A DNA stretch of 64,000 nt from Pseudomonadota bacterium (GTDB lineage: Bacteria > Desulfobacterota > Desulfobacteria > Desulfobacterales > JAHIVH01). Below are positions 10,201-17,013 of this stretch, in pieces; the first letter of the stretch is position 1, and the number at the start of each line of letters is the position of its first letter. Where the stretch lies: positions 62,001 through 126,000 of the forward strand of contig JAHIVH010000061.1 in assembly GCA_018816735.1 (NCBI GenBank). The letters run 5' to 3'. The notes beneath the pieces are model-generated. The model made no database searches. It saw only the letters and a program-made list of their open reading frames with translations, and was not told the origin of the DNA. The translations under genes and the position numbers were made by a program.

Positions 10201-10704
10201 CAGCGCCAATGAAAGATCGATCTGAACTTTAGCAAGATTGGCGGGAGTTTTGTCCGTGAGCCAGTTCGTTGCTGTGCCATTTCTGTTTCCGATATACGAA
10301 AGTGTGAAATTTGAAACGTTTTCAGCCAGAAGGTCGTCAGTTTGAACCCCGTCTATTGTCGTTTTAAGCCTAAGGGACGTACCGGAACTATAATAGGTTT
10401 CCGTTACGTCTTTTCCATCTCTGTAGCATGTCAGGGTAAGTTTGGTAGAATTGGTATCAGAAGAATCCGTATCAATTTCAGTAAGATTTTTAATAGTACG
10501 GCTCATACGATTAAGAACAAGCTGGCTGTCCTGGGTCAGACTGGCAGATTCCCGGACAAAAAGATAAGCACGTGTCACTTGTGTGATGCCCATGCCACTG
10601 ATAGCACCCATTATCCCAACAAGAAGGAGTGTTACGACAATTTCTAAAAACGTAAACCCCTTTTTTTTGTCAGAATGATGAAACCATCTGTCAATTATAT
10701 CCAT
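7285..10704 (-). CDS. Giant tandem prepilin: MshO-like + CFI-box + MshP/PilX-like + MshQ-like adhesin region
   Basis: 1139 residues in one uninterrupted frame. Residues 11-21 (SDKKKGFTFLE) are a class III prepilin cleavage site, G16/F17 with Glu at +5, and residues 1-200 look like a GspJ/MshO minor pilin. Residues 206-214 (CFISTASGG) match the CFI-box, normally near a protein's C-terminus, followed by a membrane segment at 243-263. At 276-302 a second prepilin-like helix begins (KGGALLGVVVTMVIIGILGG), as in MshP/PilX, without Glu at +5. The remaining roughly 800 residues are extracellular-type, with a lectin/concanavalin-like stretch starting near residue 580 (KFDNLNNWKTG). In MSHA loci mshO, mshP and mshQ are separate and in this order; here they appear fused. 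It is the last gene of the locus. Confidence 0.8.
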   Translation of the reverse strand: MDIIDRWFHHSDKKKGFTFLEIVVTLLLVGIMGAISGMGITQVTRAYLFVRESASLTQDSQLVLNRMSRTIKNLTEIDTDSSDTNSTKLTLTCYRDGKDVTETYYSSGTSLRLKTTIDGVQTDDLLAENVSNFTLSYIGNRNGTATNWLTDKTPANLAKVQIDLSLALTNGTNVPFSISVIPRNIYKPIEPADFSDEYAGLENVSCFISTASGGDTMTLSHVVSSLIHFSQCYLDFWTELSSGQILSFALMFCLTWILFSCIKQSIQAKYFPQRQKGGALLGVVVTMVIIGILGGAMVSIISTSDRGAAVSMFNQRSYYLAESAYRYVAYQYLSSNGNLQSVIAMNAQDSFAIRNGDDEISDSFRISTSSYWFKAAPNTDANLATLEAKPAIRYPATYQGTLNANGSIVYNSATGLQRISYSKIKYPASGGDNDDSIITLTTTQSIPVDTEVYPASLIASGNDTLNEGGTLKLSESITPFPEKNGVFRLVMTNGTPGDPSDDDVYILLYESANPVTNEIKNISSALTSLANIPATGITVTAADYVYLDQNVQITASGQSGSNNYLSNRELHIYQPLFRVNVVLKNIYKDKFDNLNNWKTGAGNGELGHHSIVAVDNSGVEGSGSNNAIKVDETAVKSTASLLKSSYFDKSIQESVIEAKPSSNFGNFGDIFTKSKMTLSYDLQVKVKFSKEDDRDLNNPFGTYMPGVLFRVRPTETDPSLKEYYGLSFVRSIFKKGTVTKPDLDDIPDQGLFDDHGKNDKIDTSDVEICIPDYEDPPRWDDKPPLSGVPYLMVWEQVVQIVEYDNGLWRRKTTGDSLILDWLSWFPMCDVSSSTVDIYHYLELTKSGKTYPEATYEGRLSSDDPRRGDASYEKTYKAYKLIDTYHIFESDTVDGKTVFGTVSGFNTGYLVRNPSTHNYTTFVPGDVIENTAYVFSDESTDIQKARNYRLYLKPWVTMMARISEIKDNFVEPKTSGCDNALATEEKNNIIQAWFASPDDYPRGEYIFWPDTCDSCFTQAIWPDNAYNSRMYSYDYKTKVTIWPGIVIPWTVTVSSRICERGTDDYTSDDNKRSPRLLSSQLITPDDYADDSPSEVGLHTFGIDASDADVSKRETVYFDDFGLVVSEYAEHAGLLAGVQYE

Positions 10705-10718
10705 ATCGCTGCCTGCCT

Positions 10719-11162
10719 TTATATTCTATTATAGAATAATGCAATAAGTTCAAGATTAGGATGAACAGTTGTGTCCCTCAATACAACTTTTAAAATGTTG
10801 CCGGTTGAACTGGCACCCGAGATATCAGGCTCAGCACCACCCGAAAAATCAAAACGTTTGGAACTGTCGCACGTAACGCCTGCCGGTAAAGTCATGGCAT
10901 TGAGTGCATCATTGAATGCGTCCAGCAGATCAGCTCTGTCTAACAGCCCTGCATAAATGGCATTGATATCTTCCATAACATGTTCAAGCTGTAAAACGCG
11001 TTTGGATGTTGCAACCGGTTCAATGCTTTTATTATAAGCGGTTCCCACATAAACAAGCAACATAGAGCCTAAAATACTTGCGACGATCAGAGATACGATG
11101 ATTTCTAAAAGCGTAAAACCGTGTTGTGACATTTTTGGATATATATTTTTTTCAGGCGTCAT
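10719..11162 (-). CDS. mshD: Minor prepilin, MshD-like
   Basis: 147 residues from the chosen start. It has a class III signal SQHGFTLLEIIVSLIVAS: cleavage after Gly, Phe at +1, Glu at +5, followed by the hydrophobic helix and a short globular domain. Position between the MshC-like and MshO-like genes gives the MshD assignment; the sequence alone says only minor pilin of the PilV/MshD kind. An ATG at 11204 would extend it by 14 residues but deep into the previous gene. The ATG at 11162 has a GGGG site seven bases upstream and an 11-base overlap with mshC, so I prefer it. Probably processed by a prepilin peptidase encoded elsewhere. Confidence 0.75.
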   Translation of the reverse strand: MTPEKNIYPKMSQHGFTLLEIIVSLIVASILGSMLLVYVGTAYNKSIEPVATSKRVLQLEHVMEDINAIYAGLLDRADLLDAFNDALNAMTLPAGVTCDSSKRFDFSGGAEPDISGASSTGNILKVVLRDTTVHPNLELIALFYNRI

Positions 11163-11649
11163 GAACATACCCCGTATTCGCTTCAATATCGATTTTAGAC
11201 ACAAACGTCAATTTGGAAGAAATGGGGCTGGTGGCCGTATTCAACGTTGTACCCGGAATGTTATAGGCTCTCCCCCAGGAATCAAACCAGATAAATCCGG
11301 TATAACTTTTATCCTTAGGCATGGTCAGCAGCAGGTTGGCATTCTCTTCACCAGGAAAATACTGGGCTTCCTTTGCCGAGATGAATCTGAATAGCTGATA
11401 TTGATTTCCCGTAAATTCAATTCCCCATAACCCTTCGGAATTGGTCGCTCGGGTCTGGGCGTACTTGAGATGTGCTTTCAGGCGATTTAATTCGCCTTGT
11501 TCCTGTGTTTTGTCAACAATTTGGAGACTTGTTTGAGCGACATAGGCACTCAATATGCCCATCACTGTCATAACAATAATTACTTCAATGATTGTAAAAC
11601 CAGTGTAAGCCTTGGTTAGTTGACGATTGTTACAGTTTAATGTTTCCAT
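11152..11649 (-). CDS. mshC: Minor prepilin, MshC/FimT/GspH-like
   Basis: 165 residues. The prepilin signal YTGFTIIEVIIVMTVMGIL has Gly before Phe and Glu at +5. The globular part contains AHLKYAQTRA, typical of the GspH/FimT helix, and a beta-rich C-terminal half. This fits MshC of MSHA pili, which initiates or caps the fibre with other minor pilins. It lies about 170 bases after the major pilin gene and overlaps the next minor pilin. No promoter is obvious before it, so it is probably read through from the pilin gene. Confidence 0.75.
   Translation of the reverse strand: METLNCNNRQLTKAYTGFTIIEVIIVMTVMGILSAYVAQTSLQIVDKTQEQGELNRLKAHLKYAQTRATNSEGLWGIEFTGNQYQLFRFISAKEAQYFPGEENANLLLTMPKDKSYTGFIWFDSWGRAYNIPGTTLNTATSPISSKLTFVSKIDIEANTGYVHDA
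11170..11173 (-). promoter_or_regulatory. Ribosome site deciding the mshD start
   Basis: GGGG (minus strand) lies seven bases before the ATG at 11162, inside the end of mshC. It favours this start over the upstream in-frame ATG at 11204. Confidence 0.4.
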
Positions 11650-11757
11650 TTTAATTGCCTGTATATTATTCCATGAATGCTGAGTCTTACATTGCTAACG
11701 ATAATACAATAAAGAAGATCAACTGTTCATTTTCCAAAGCAGTACACAAATTGAGGA

Positions 11758-11777
11758 GGCCTATTTTGATTAGGGCC
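11758..11777 (-). other. Stem-loop between the major pilin and minor pilin genes
   Basis: On the minus strand GGCCCTA and TAGGCC can pair with one bulged base around a short AT loop. There is no T-run after it, so it is not a standard terminator. Stem-loops after major pilin genes often stabilise the pilin message or limit read-through; that role is inferred here. Confidence 0.3.
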
Positions 11778-11821
11778 CCCCCAATTACTTTTTCATTAAT
11801 ATATATGTTACTAAGCGACTA

Positions 11822-12268
11822 TCACGACTTAGTCAAAGTGATCGTAGGAGGCGTCGTTTCTGTTCCTGCTGTCAGTGAAAATGTAGCAGTACCTCCACCA
11901 CCATTTCTAATTGTATATGTAATTGTATTAACATCAGGAAAGAGCCATGCGTTAGCGTCTGTATTAGCAAAATCTTTGTATGAATCCCTAACTGCGGTAA
12001 CATCAGCGAAGCCTAAATTTGTAAAATCCGCCACATCTGCCGGGAGGGCTTTTCCATTGTTCTCCATCATTGATGTGGAGAAAGTCGCAATCGCTCTCGA
12101 CTTCATGTCGTTTAGTGCAACATTCAAGGACCTGAATTCTGCCTGTTCCTGCATATCAAAGTACTTGGGTACGGCGACAGCAGCAAGAATACCCAGAATA
12201 ACCAGAACCGCAATAATTTCAACCAGTGTAAAACCTTTTTGATCCATTCTAACTTTGTAATTTTTCAT
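11822..12268 (-). CDS. mshA: Major type IV pilin, MshA-like
   Basis: 148 residues. The leader MKNYKVRMDQKG is followed by FTLVEIIAVLVILGILAAVA, a perfect class III pilin signal with Phe at +1 and Glu at +5. The helix ends VPKYFDMQEQAEFRS, as in MshA and PilA. The globular domain is short (about 100 residues) with a glycine-rich turn (NGGGG) and no disulfide-loop cysteines, unlike many PilA proteins. Two adjacent ATG codons exist; GGAGG five bases before the second one (12268) makes it the likely start. It has its own 340-base upstream region with a sigma-54-like promoter beside the activator gene, as expected for a highly expressed pilin. Confidence 0.85.
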   Translation of the reverse strand: MKNYKVRMDQKGFTLVEIIAVLVILGILAAVAVPKYFDMQEQAEFRSLNVALNDMKSRAIATFSTSMMENNGKALPADVADFTNLGFADVTAVRDSYKDFANTDANAWLFPDVNTITYTIRNGGGGTATFSLTAGTETTPPTITLTKS

Positions 12269-12273
12269 CATAT

Positions 12274-12278
12274 CCTCC
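12274..12278 (-). promoter_or_regulatory. Ribosome site of the major pilin
   Basis: GGAGG on the minus strand, five bases from the second of two adjacent ATGs (12268) and only two from the first, which decides the start. Confidence 0.6.
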
Positions 12279-12442
12279 GTTTGTTTATTTATTGATCATT
12301 GTTAACTGATACATAATCTATCATTCATAATGAAAATTGAATTTGATTGTATTTTTAATGCGGTATTCTCTCCCTGTTTACTGTTTAGAACTTATTCTTT
12401 TAACTTTCACTATTTCTTTGCTACAATTTGTAAATTTTAGTA

Positions 12443-12458
12443 ATCAATGTTCATGCCA
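12443..12458 (-). promoter_or_regulatory. Candidate sigma-54 (-24/-12) promoter of the major pilin
   Basis: TGGCATGAACATTGAT on the minus strand compared with the consensus TGGCACG-N4-TTGCW: the -24 GG and the spacing are right, and the -12 box has TTGA instead of TTGC. It would give a leader of roughly 165 bases. The neighbouring gene encodes a sigma-54 activator, which supports the call; the base missing from the invariant -12 GC weakens it. Confidence 0.4.
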
Positions 12459-12528
12459 ATTTAGCATATTCCAATCATGAAATCATAAACAACCGTTAAA
12501 TTAGAATGCAACTAACTGATTTTTAATC

Positions 12529-12554
12529 AAAAAAATTTTACATAAAATTATGTA
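12529..12554 (-). terminator. Weak intrinsic terminator after the sigma-54 activator
   Basis: On the minus strand a seven-base-pair AT hairpin (TACATAA/TTATGTA, 12539-12554) is followed by a run of T (12529-12535). The stem has almost no GC, so termination would be inefficient. Confidence 0.35.
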
Positions 12555-12608
12555 GACAATGTTTGATGGTAAAAAAAGGCGGAAAATTGATAGGAATTTA
12601 CCTACAAA

Positions 12609-13976
12609 TTATGATGATTTATCATCAAAAGTTGTTGTTTTCTTAAATTTTGTGGCATCAATGTCGTATTTTTTCATACGATGCCATAAACTGCGTTGAT
12701 TGATGCCAAGCAGTTCTGCTGCCTTTACCTGAATGCCTTCAGTTCGCTTTAAAGCATCGCTGATGATATTGACTTCGATTTCCTGAAGTTTCTCATCAAG
12801 TGTTGTTTCTTCATCCAGAATGCTTTTTGATTTCTTAACAACCTGAATCGTGTCAACATCCACGGTAGAAGGAAGATGATTGACTTCAAGTCTGCCGTTT
12901 TCCGATAAAACGCATGCACGTTCGATGGTATTGTGAAGTTCGCGGATGTTGCCGGGCCAGGAATAATATTTCATGCGTTTCATGGCATCATCAGACACCG
13001 TTATGGTTGAGTCCCCATTCTTCAGTTGGTTAATTTTATCTTCAATAAGCAAGGGGATGTCTTCCTGTCTTTCGCGCAATGGCGGCAAGGTGATTAAAAA
13101 GACATTCAACCGGTAATACAAATCTTCTCTGAAAGTCCCTTCCTTGACCAAAGATTCAAGATTTTTATTAGTCGCAGCAATCACCCGGACATCGACCTTT
13201 ACTGGCGTGGTACCGCCTACGGTATCGAATTCCTTTTCCTGCAGTACTCTCAGCAGTTTTGCCTGTAAATTAAATGGCATATCCCCAATTTCATCAAGGA
13301 AGATGGTACCATTGTCAGCGAGTTCAAACTTGCCTTTTTTTTTGGCATCTGCACCGGTAAACGCCCCTTTTTCATGACCAAAGAGTTCACTCTCCAGAAG
13401 TTCTTCTGGTATAGCCACACAATTCAATTTGATAAACGGTTTGTTTTTTCGTTTGCTGTGCTGAAAAATGCTCGTTGCGACCAACTCTTTACCTGTGCCG
13501 CTTTCGCCCAGAATCAGTACCGTGGATTCAGTTGGGGCCACTTTCATGACCATATTCAATACGCTTCTCATGGATCTGCTTTCACATGTAAACTCTGGAA
13601 ACAATAGACGGGAGTCGACCTTGTTCAAGGCTTCTGTAACCTGTTTAAACACATGCTTTATATGATCCATTTCATCTTTTTTGGTGATAATTTGTGGATT
13701 TTCCTCTAAAATTGGACGAAGCACCGGATTTGCCTTTGTCATGGCCACAAATTTTTCGACCGGTTTCAAAATGAATTGCACCACCACAAAACCACACACA
13801 AATGCCGTGAGTGCAATAAACAAAATCCATCCTGTTAAAATATAACTTTTATCAATGCCAATGTTTTTAGTGTAATCAATTATATTTGTGGTAACAAGAA
13901 CGGATAGGATGGACAGACCTGATACAATGGCAGGAATAATAATATAAAGACTGATATTTAGAACCGGTTTTTTCAT
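12609..13976 (-). CDS. Membrane-anchored sigma-54-dependent activator (NtrC-type AAA+)
   Basis: 455 residues. Two membrane segments at about 8-30 and 46-70 are followed by a short HAMP-like linker. The AAA+ domain (about 128-365) has Walker A GESGTGKE (157-164), the sigma-54-contacting GAFTGA loop (204-209) and Walker B IFLDEIG (225-231). A C-terminal Fis-type helix-turn-helix (about 405-445) ends NQRSLWHRMKKYDI. There is no receiver, GAF or PAS domain, so any input would come through the membrane part or through partner proteins. Most activators of this class are cytoplasmic. It sits inside the pilus locus between mshG and mshA, and a sigma-54-like site precedes mshA, so its likely target is the pilin promoter. 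Confidence 0.88.
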   Translation of the reverse strand: MKKPVLNISLYIIIPAIVSGLSILSVLVTTNIIDYTKNIGIDKSYILTGWILFIALTAFVCGFVVVQFILKPVEKFVAMTKANPVLRPILEENPQIITKKDEMDHIKHVFKQVTEALNKVDSRLLFPEFTCESRSMRSVLNMVMKVAPTESTVLILGESGTGKELVATSIFQHSKRKNKPFIKLNCVAIPEELLESELFGHEKGAFTGADAKKKGKFELADNGTIFLDEIGDMPFNLQAKLLRVLQEKEFDTVGGTTPVKVDVRVIAATNKNLESLVKEGTFREDLYYRLNVFLITLPPLRERQEDIPLLIEDKINQLKNGDSTITVSDDAMKRMKYYSWPGNIRELHNTIERACVLSENGRLEVNHLPSTVDVDTIQVVKKSKSILDEETTLDEKLQEIEVNIISDALKRTEGIQVKAAELLGINQRSLWHRMKKYDIDATKFKKTTTFDDKSS

Positions 13977-14033
13977 AACAACGATGAATGTAATATCACT
14001 TTATATTCAAGATGATTACAGGAAAAAGGCATT

Positions 14034-15254
14034 TTAATTTACAATCTGCATCATGTTCCACATGGGAAGATAAACGGCAAAGGCAAAAAACCCGATCACC
14101 GCAGCAAGACCGACGGTTAACAGGGGGCCGATTGCTGCGGATAGCTTTTCAACTGCATATTCCACTTCAGTATCGTAATGAACGGCCACTTCCTTTAGCA
14201 TTTCATCGAGATTTCCGGATTCCTCACCAATGGCAATCATGTTGGTGACCATGGGTGGAAAATATTTGGCCTTTGAGAGTGGTCCTGAAATACCGCGCCC
14301 TTCAGAAAGCTGTTCGGAAATACGCTTGAATTGACGGACAATCGCGGCATTGCCTATGGTGCCGGTGAGTATTTTCATGGAATCCATTATTCCCACTCCA
14401 CTTGCCTGCAATATTGAAAAAATAGAGGCGAACCTGGACATGGCTGATTTTTCCAGAAGTGGACCGATTATGGGTATGCTCATCAAAGTCGAATCTCTGA
14501 CAAATTGTCCTTGCTCGGTTTTAAAATAACGGGATAGAATAACGATTGTTAAAATCAATATACCCAGCACAATCATCCAGTAATCGCTTATAATTCGATT
14601 TAATAGTAAGCATACCCTCGTGGGCATGGGAAGAGCCATGCCTGATTTTGAAAATATGCCTGCGAATTTGGGAAGAACGAATTGAATAAGAGAGACAAAT
14701 GCGCCTGCCAGGGCAATGCAAACGATCATCGGGTATCTTAGCGCCGCTTTAATGTCGGATTTAACCTTATGCTCATGTTCAATAATATAGGTCAGTCTCT
14801 CCAACACCTCAGGGAGTGACCCGCTGGCCTCCCCGGCCTTTACCATATTGCAATACAATGGTGAGAATATTTGTTCATGTTTTTGAAATGCGCCATTCAG
14901 GCTGTACCCTTCAGTAATATCCTTGGCCATGATGGAGACAATTTTTCTCAGCTTTGGATTTTCTGTCTGGTTTTCCATGATCTCAAGGAGCCTCATGATT
15001 GATACGCCGGATTTAAGCATGGTTCGAAATTGTTTGGTAAACAGAATGATTTCCTGAGGCTTGATTTTTGTGAATCTATCGGCAAATGTCAGTTCGCTTG
15101 AGCTGGCAGAACTGCCGGTTGCTTTTGCGACTTTGATTGGAATAAGGCCACGAGAGCTTAAAACACTGTTGGCATTGTCAGGTGATTCTGCTTCCAGTTC
15201 GCCGGAGACTTCTTTTCCGCTTGAGTTGATTGCTTTGTACTGATACTTGGCCAT
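14034..15254 (-). CDS. mshG: Inner-membrane platform protein MshG (GspF/PilC family)
   Basis: 406 residues, the usual GspF/PilC length. It starts MAKYQYKAINSSGKEVSG, the family N-terminus, and has two cytoplasmic T2SSF helical domains (about 70-190 and 270-395) separated by membrane segments near 170-195, 220-240 and at the C-terminus (FFAFAVYLPMWNMM). Typical motifs are FTKQFRTMLKSGVSIMRLLE and MIAIGEESGNLDEML. In type IV pili this protein couples the ATPase to pilin insertion. It lies directly after mshE (11 bases), in the MSHA order. Confidence 0.9.
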   Translation of the reverse strand: MAKYQYKAINSSGKEVSGELEAESPDNANSVLSSRGLIPIKVAKATGSSASSSELTFADRFTKIKPQEIILFTKQFRTMLKSGVSIMRLLEIMENQTENPKLRKIVSIMAKDITEGYSLNGAFQKHEQIFSPLYCNMVKAGEASGSLPEVLERLTYIIEHEHKVKSDIKAALRYPMIVCIALAGAFVSLIQFVLPKFAGIFSKSGMALPMPTRVCLLLNRIISDYWMIVLGILILTIVILSRYFKTEQGQFVRDSTLMSIPIIGPLLEKSAMSRFASIFSILQASGVGIMDSMKILTGTIGNAAIVRQFKRISEQLSEGRGISGPLSKAKYFPPMVTNMIAIGEESGNLDEMLKEVAVHYDTEVEYAVEKLSAAIGPLLTVGLAAVIGFFAFAVYLPMWNMMQIVN

Positions 15255-15265
15255 GCGTTTCCTTT

Positions 15266-16966
15266 TTAGACCATTACACCTTTGGTTGCCTCTTCAATGG
15301 TGGTCAAGCCATTCAGAATTTTATTCGCAGCATCATCCTTAAGTGTTCTTAAATCCCCATTGGTACGGGCTTCTCTTATGATTTCCACAGAAGAATTACC
15401 GGCAATAATCATATCCTGTATTTTTTCGTTAACAATCAGGATTTCGTATAGGCCGATTCGCCCCTTAAACCCAGTATCCATACAGTTAAAACAGCCTCTT
15501 CCTTTTACAAAATCTGCACCTTCCACCTTGTCGAGACCCCAAAATTCAAGTGCGCGCTGTGGGGGTTTGTAGGGTTCCTTGCAATCCGGGCACACGGTTC
15601 GTACCAGACGTTGTGCAATTGAAACCAGAAGCACGGATGATACAAGAAATGGCTCAACACCCATATCGATAAACCGCGTAATTGCACCTGCGGAATCATT
15701 GGTATGAACAGTGCTCAACACCCTGTGGCCGGTTAAAGATGCCTGGACAGCCACAGATGCCGTTTCAGCATCTCTGATCTCACCCACCATAACCACATCA
15801 GGATCCTGACGCAAAATGGATTTAAGGCCGCTCGCAAAGGTCATTCCTGCTTTTCGATTCAGTTGAACCTGCCGTGCGCCTTCCATGCGATACTCAACCG
15901 GATCTTCAAGCGTAATAATATTTACGTCCGGCTGGTTAACCACTTTTAAAAGGGAAAAAAGAGTGGTGCTTTTTCCACTTCCTGTGGGGCCGGTACTCAG
16001 AATCAATCCATAGGGCTTATTAATCATTCTGGCCAGATTATTTCTGTCTTTTTCCGGCATCCCGAGTTGTTCCAGGGTATAGATGCCGCTGCTGGTGTCC
16101 AAAAGCCTCATGACCACGTTTTCACCATAAATGGTAGGCAATGTGGATGTTCTTATATTAATTTCCTTATTTTGCAATTGCAAGGTAAACCGCCCATCCT
16201 GGGGTATTCTGGAAACCGCAATATCTAGATTTGAAATAAGCTTGATTCGTGAAACAACAGGCAGAAACAGAGATTTTGGAGGGGCCGGTACTTCGTGAAG
16301 TTTGCCATCCACCCTGAAACGAAGCTGAACATAGTCTTTTTCAGGGCTCATGTGAATATCACTTGCCCCTTCACGCACAGCCTGGGATAAAATGGAATTG
16401 ACAAGACGTATTACCGGTGCTTCCTCAGCCATATCCTGCAGGGAATGCGAATCCACTTCCACAAGGCCGGTTTCACTTTTTACTTCAGCTTCTTCGGAAG
16501 CGTCGACATCTTCCATCACATCGCCAAATCCGGAATATGAGCCATACAAGTTGCTTGTCAGGTGGTTTAATTCCTGTTCTGTGCAGATTACGGCTTCGAC
16601 TTCTGTGTTGGTTGCATCTTCAATAGCATCCAGCGCCACGATATCCAGGGGGTCGATCATGGCTATGGTCAGGAGAAAGCCTTTTTTCAGCAAGGGAACA
16701 ACCTGAAATTTTCTGGCAATATCAGCAGGAAGAACATTTGCCATATTTACATCAAACGGATATTTTTCAGAACTGTATTTTTTGACTTTGGTCTGTTGGG
16801 ATACCACATCAACCAGCTTGGATTCGCTTACAATACCTTCACGAACCAGATACTGCCCCAGCTTCATATTGGTTTTTCGGTGATCTCTAATGGCTTTTTG
16901 AAGCTGCTCTTCAGTGAGAAGGCCAGCTTCTTTGAGCATCTCGCCTAATCTTTTCTTTTGTTTCAC
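15266..16966 (-). CDS. mshE: Pilus assembly ATPase MshE (GspE/PilB family) with c-di-GMP-binding MshEN domain
   Basis: 566 residues. The N-terminus holds two copies of the MshEN motif, 6-29 (RLG...H) and 35-58 (KLG...Q), each 24 residues with a five-residue spacer, the architecture known to bind c-di-GMP in MshE. The ATPase core has Walker A GPTGSGKS (326-333), an Asp box, Walker B DVVMVGEIRD (390-399) and a four-cysteine zinc site at C459, C462, C492 and C495. It powers pilus extension at the inner membrane. It lies between mshM and mshG; the usual mshN gene between M and E is missing. I see no retraction ATPase (PilT) in the window. Confidence 0.92.
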   Translation of the reverse strand: MKQKKRLGEMLKEAGLLTEEQLQKAIRDHRKTNMKLGQYLVREGIVSESKLVDVVSQQTKVKKYSSEKYPFDVNMANVLPADIARKFQVVPLLKKGFLLTIAMIDPLDIVALDAIEDATNTEVEAVICTEQELNHLTSNLYGSYSGFGDVMEDVDASEEAEVKSETGLVEVDSHSLQDMAEEAPVIRLVNSILSQAVREGASDIHMSPEKDYVQLRFRVDGKLHEVPAPPKSLFLPVVSRIKLISNLDIAVSRIPQDGRFTLQLQNKEINIRTSTLPTIYGENVVMRLLDTSSGIYTLEQLGMPEKDRNNLARMINKPYGLILSTGPTGSGKSTTLFSLLKVVNQPDVNIITLEDPVEYRMEGARQVQLNRKAGMTFASGLKSILRQDPDVVMVGEIRDAETASVAVQASLTGHRVLSTVHTNDSAGAITRFIDMGVEPFLVSSVLLVSIAQRLVRTVCPDCKEPYKPPQRALEFWGLDKVEGADFVKGRGCFNCMDTGFKGRIGLYEILIVNEKIQDMIIAGNSSVEIIREARTNGDLRTLKDDAANKILNGLTTIEEATKGVMV

Positions 16967-17013
16967 GATTTATTCTCTCTTCTGTTTAAAAAATCGTTCT
17001 TCATATATCAGGA

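Larger units (their letters stand above)
12269..12608. other. Regulatory intergenic region between the sigma-54 activator and major pilin
   Basis: No gene. Read on the minus strand it holds an AT-only terminator-like hairpin after the activator (12529-12554), a sigma-54-like site (12443-12458), then an AT-rich leader and the pilin ribosome site. A second GG-N10-GC pair (12372-12373 and 12360-12361) fits the bare sigma-54 spacing but matches the consensus poorly elsewhere. Confidence 0.5.

Noticed and set aside
11655..12242. Open frame of 195 codons on the plus strand
   Set aside because: It lies opposite the major pilin gene, which has a clear signal and ribosome site; the frame is a by-product of its codon use.
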